Below, piece by piece: positions 5,306 through 5,862 of a DNA stretch of 5,862 nucleotides (the stretch's first letter is position 1; every line of letters begins with the position of its first letter). The DNA is from Actinomycetales bacterium (GTDB taxonomy: Bacteria; Actinomycetota; Actinomycetes; Actinomycetales; Cellulomonadaceae), in contig JAAYZM010000043.1 of assembly GCA_012514835.1 (NCBI GenBank), forward strand, positions 1-5,862, read 5' to 3'. Under the pieces are notes generated by a model that saw only the letters and a program-made list of their open reading frames with translations, was not told the DNA's origin and searched no databases. The translations under genes and the position numbers were made by a program.

Positions 5306-5862
5306 TCAGGGGCGCAGGCGGCGGTAGGTCTCGATGAGGTTGCGGGTCGACGGGTCCTGGGCCGCCAGGGCGTCAGCGTCGCCCGTGATGGCCGGGGTGA
5401 TCTCCGCGGCGAGCTTCTTGCCGAGCTCGACGCCCCACTGGTCGAACGAGTCGATTCCCCACACGGTGCCCTGCACGAAGGTGATGTGCTCATACAGCGC
5501 GATGAGCTGACCCAGCACGGACGGCGTGAGGGCCGGCGCGAGGATCGACGTGGTGGGGCGGTCGCCGTCGAACACGCGCGCGGACACGAGCTCTTCGCGG
5601 GTGCCCTCGGCGCGGACCTCCTCGGCCGTCTTGCCGAACGCGAGGGCCTTGGTCTGGGCGAAGAAGTTCGCGAGGAACAGCTCGTGGACGTCCGCCTCGC
5701 CGTCCTTCAGCGGGTGGGCGGGGTTGGCCACCGCGATGAAGTCCGCGGGGATGAGGCGTGTGCCCTGGTGGATGAGCTGGTAGAACGCGTGCTGCCCGTT
5801 CGTGCCGGGCTCGCCCCAGAAGATCTCGCCCGTCTGGGTGGACACGGGCGCACCGTCCCAGC
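5306..5862 (-). CDS. pgi: Glucose-6-phosphate isomerase, C-terminal part (runs off right edge)
   Basis: The last 184 codons of pgi are present, ending with TGA at 5306. The enzyme interconverts glucose-6-phosphate and fructose-6-phosphate in glycolysis and gluconeogenesis. Visible family signatures are IFWGEPGTNGQHAFYQLIHQ, which holds the conserved active-site His, then GTRLIPADFI, and GIDSFDQWGVELGK, the PROSITE-type second Pgi signature with the catalytic Lys. The C-terminal helix STRNLIETYRRLRP is typical. The reading frame is open to 5862, and the codons upstream of GTG 5845 still read as Pgi (W-D-G-A-P-V), so that GTG is internal and the true start is outside the window. The full protein is usually about 550 residues, so about one third is here. 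It converges with rnhA and shares the terminator at 5251-5289. Confidence 0.95.
   Translation of the reverse strand, partial: WDGAPVSTQTGEIFWGEPGTNGQHAFYQLIHQGTRLIPADFIAVANPAHPLKDGEADVHELFLANFFAQTKALAFGKTAEEVRAEGTREELVSARVFDGDRPTTSILAPALTPSVLGQLIALYEHITFVQGTVWGIDSFDQWGVELGKKLAAEITPAITGDADALAAQDPSTRNLIETYRRLRP

Noticed and set aside
4780..5337. Overlapping plus-strand frame inside rnhA reading through the terminator
   Set aside because: It is the +2 frame of rnhA, Arg/Gly-rich, and crosses the palindrome; rnhA with all catalytic residues is the real gene.
1..5862. CRISPR array, tRNA or rRNA, insertion sequence, prophage, toxin-antitoxin or defence system
   Set aside because: I looked for regular direct repeats, tRNA-like cloverleaf sequences, transposase motifs with terminal repeats and small gene pairs, and saw none. 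All genes have matching GC bias and chromosomal character.

Overview
The window is very GC-rich. Its genes show strong GC bias at the third codon position, GTG starts, at least two apparently leaderless starts, and no mobile-element signatures. The protein set (actinobacterial-type UxaC, NodIJ/DrrAB-type exporter, RNase HI, Pgi) suggests an actinobacterium, most likely a Micrococcales relative of Cellulomonas. That placement is inferred from style, not from a marker gene. The region looks like ordinary chromosomal housekeeping and accessory DNA. I found no clear undescribed system.

Layout, left to right. (1) 1-318, minus: N-terminal part of a glucuronate isomerase (uxaC) running off the left edge. 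(2) 319-445: divergent intergenic region with a LacI-type inverted repeat plus a third half-site on the uxaC side, and a probable leaderless -10 on the other side. (3) 446-3059, plus: a tightly coupled three-gene ABC-2 exporter operon (ATPase, permease, second non-identical permease), both joints being ATGA overlaps. (4) 3092-4629, minus: three co-directional genes, in transcription order a six-helix HdeD/DUF308 membrane protein, an Hsp15-like S4 RNA-binding protein, and a small unrecognised gene that carries a single-base frameshift. (5) 4630-4786: divergent intergenic region. (6) 4787-5233, plus: ribonuclease HI (rnhA), probably leaderless. (7) 5251-5289: a perfect 14-bp-stem palindrome between convergent rnhA and pgi, read as a bidirectional terminator. 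(8) 5306-5862, minus: C-terminal part of glucose-6-phosphate isomerase (pgi), cut by the right edge.

Functional links. The exporter genes form one unit: one ATPase and two different membrane subunits, so the transporter is probably a heterodimer of permeases over an ATPase dimer. Its substrate cannot be read from the window. uxaC belongs to hexuronate catabolism and is likely controlled separately by a LacI-family repressor at 348-373. rnhA and pgi are housekeeping genes insulated by the shared terminator. The points most worth checking are the three-half-site operator, the localised frameshift at about 3443, the hairpin that would cover the start region of the S4 gene, and whether the 5251-5289 palindrome is a repeated element in the genome.
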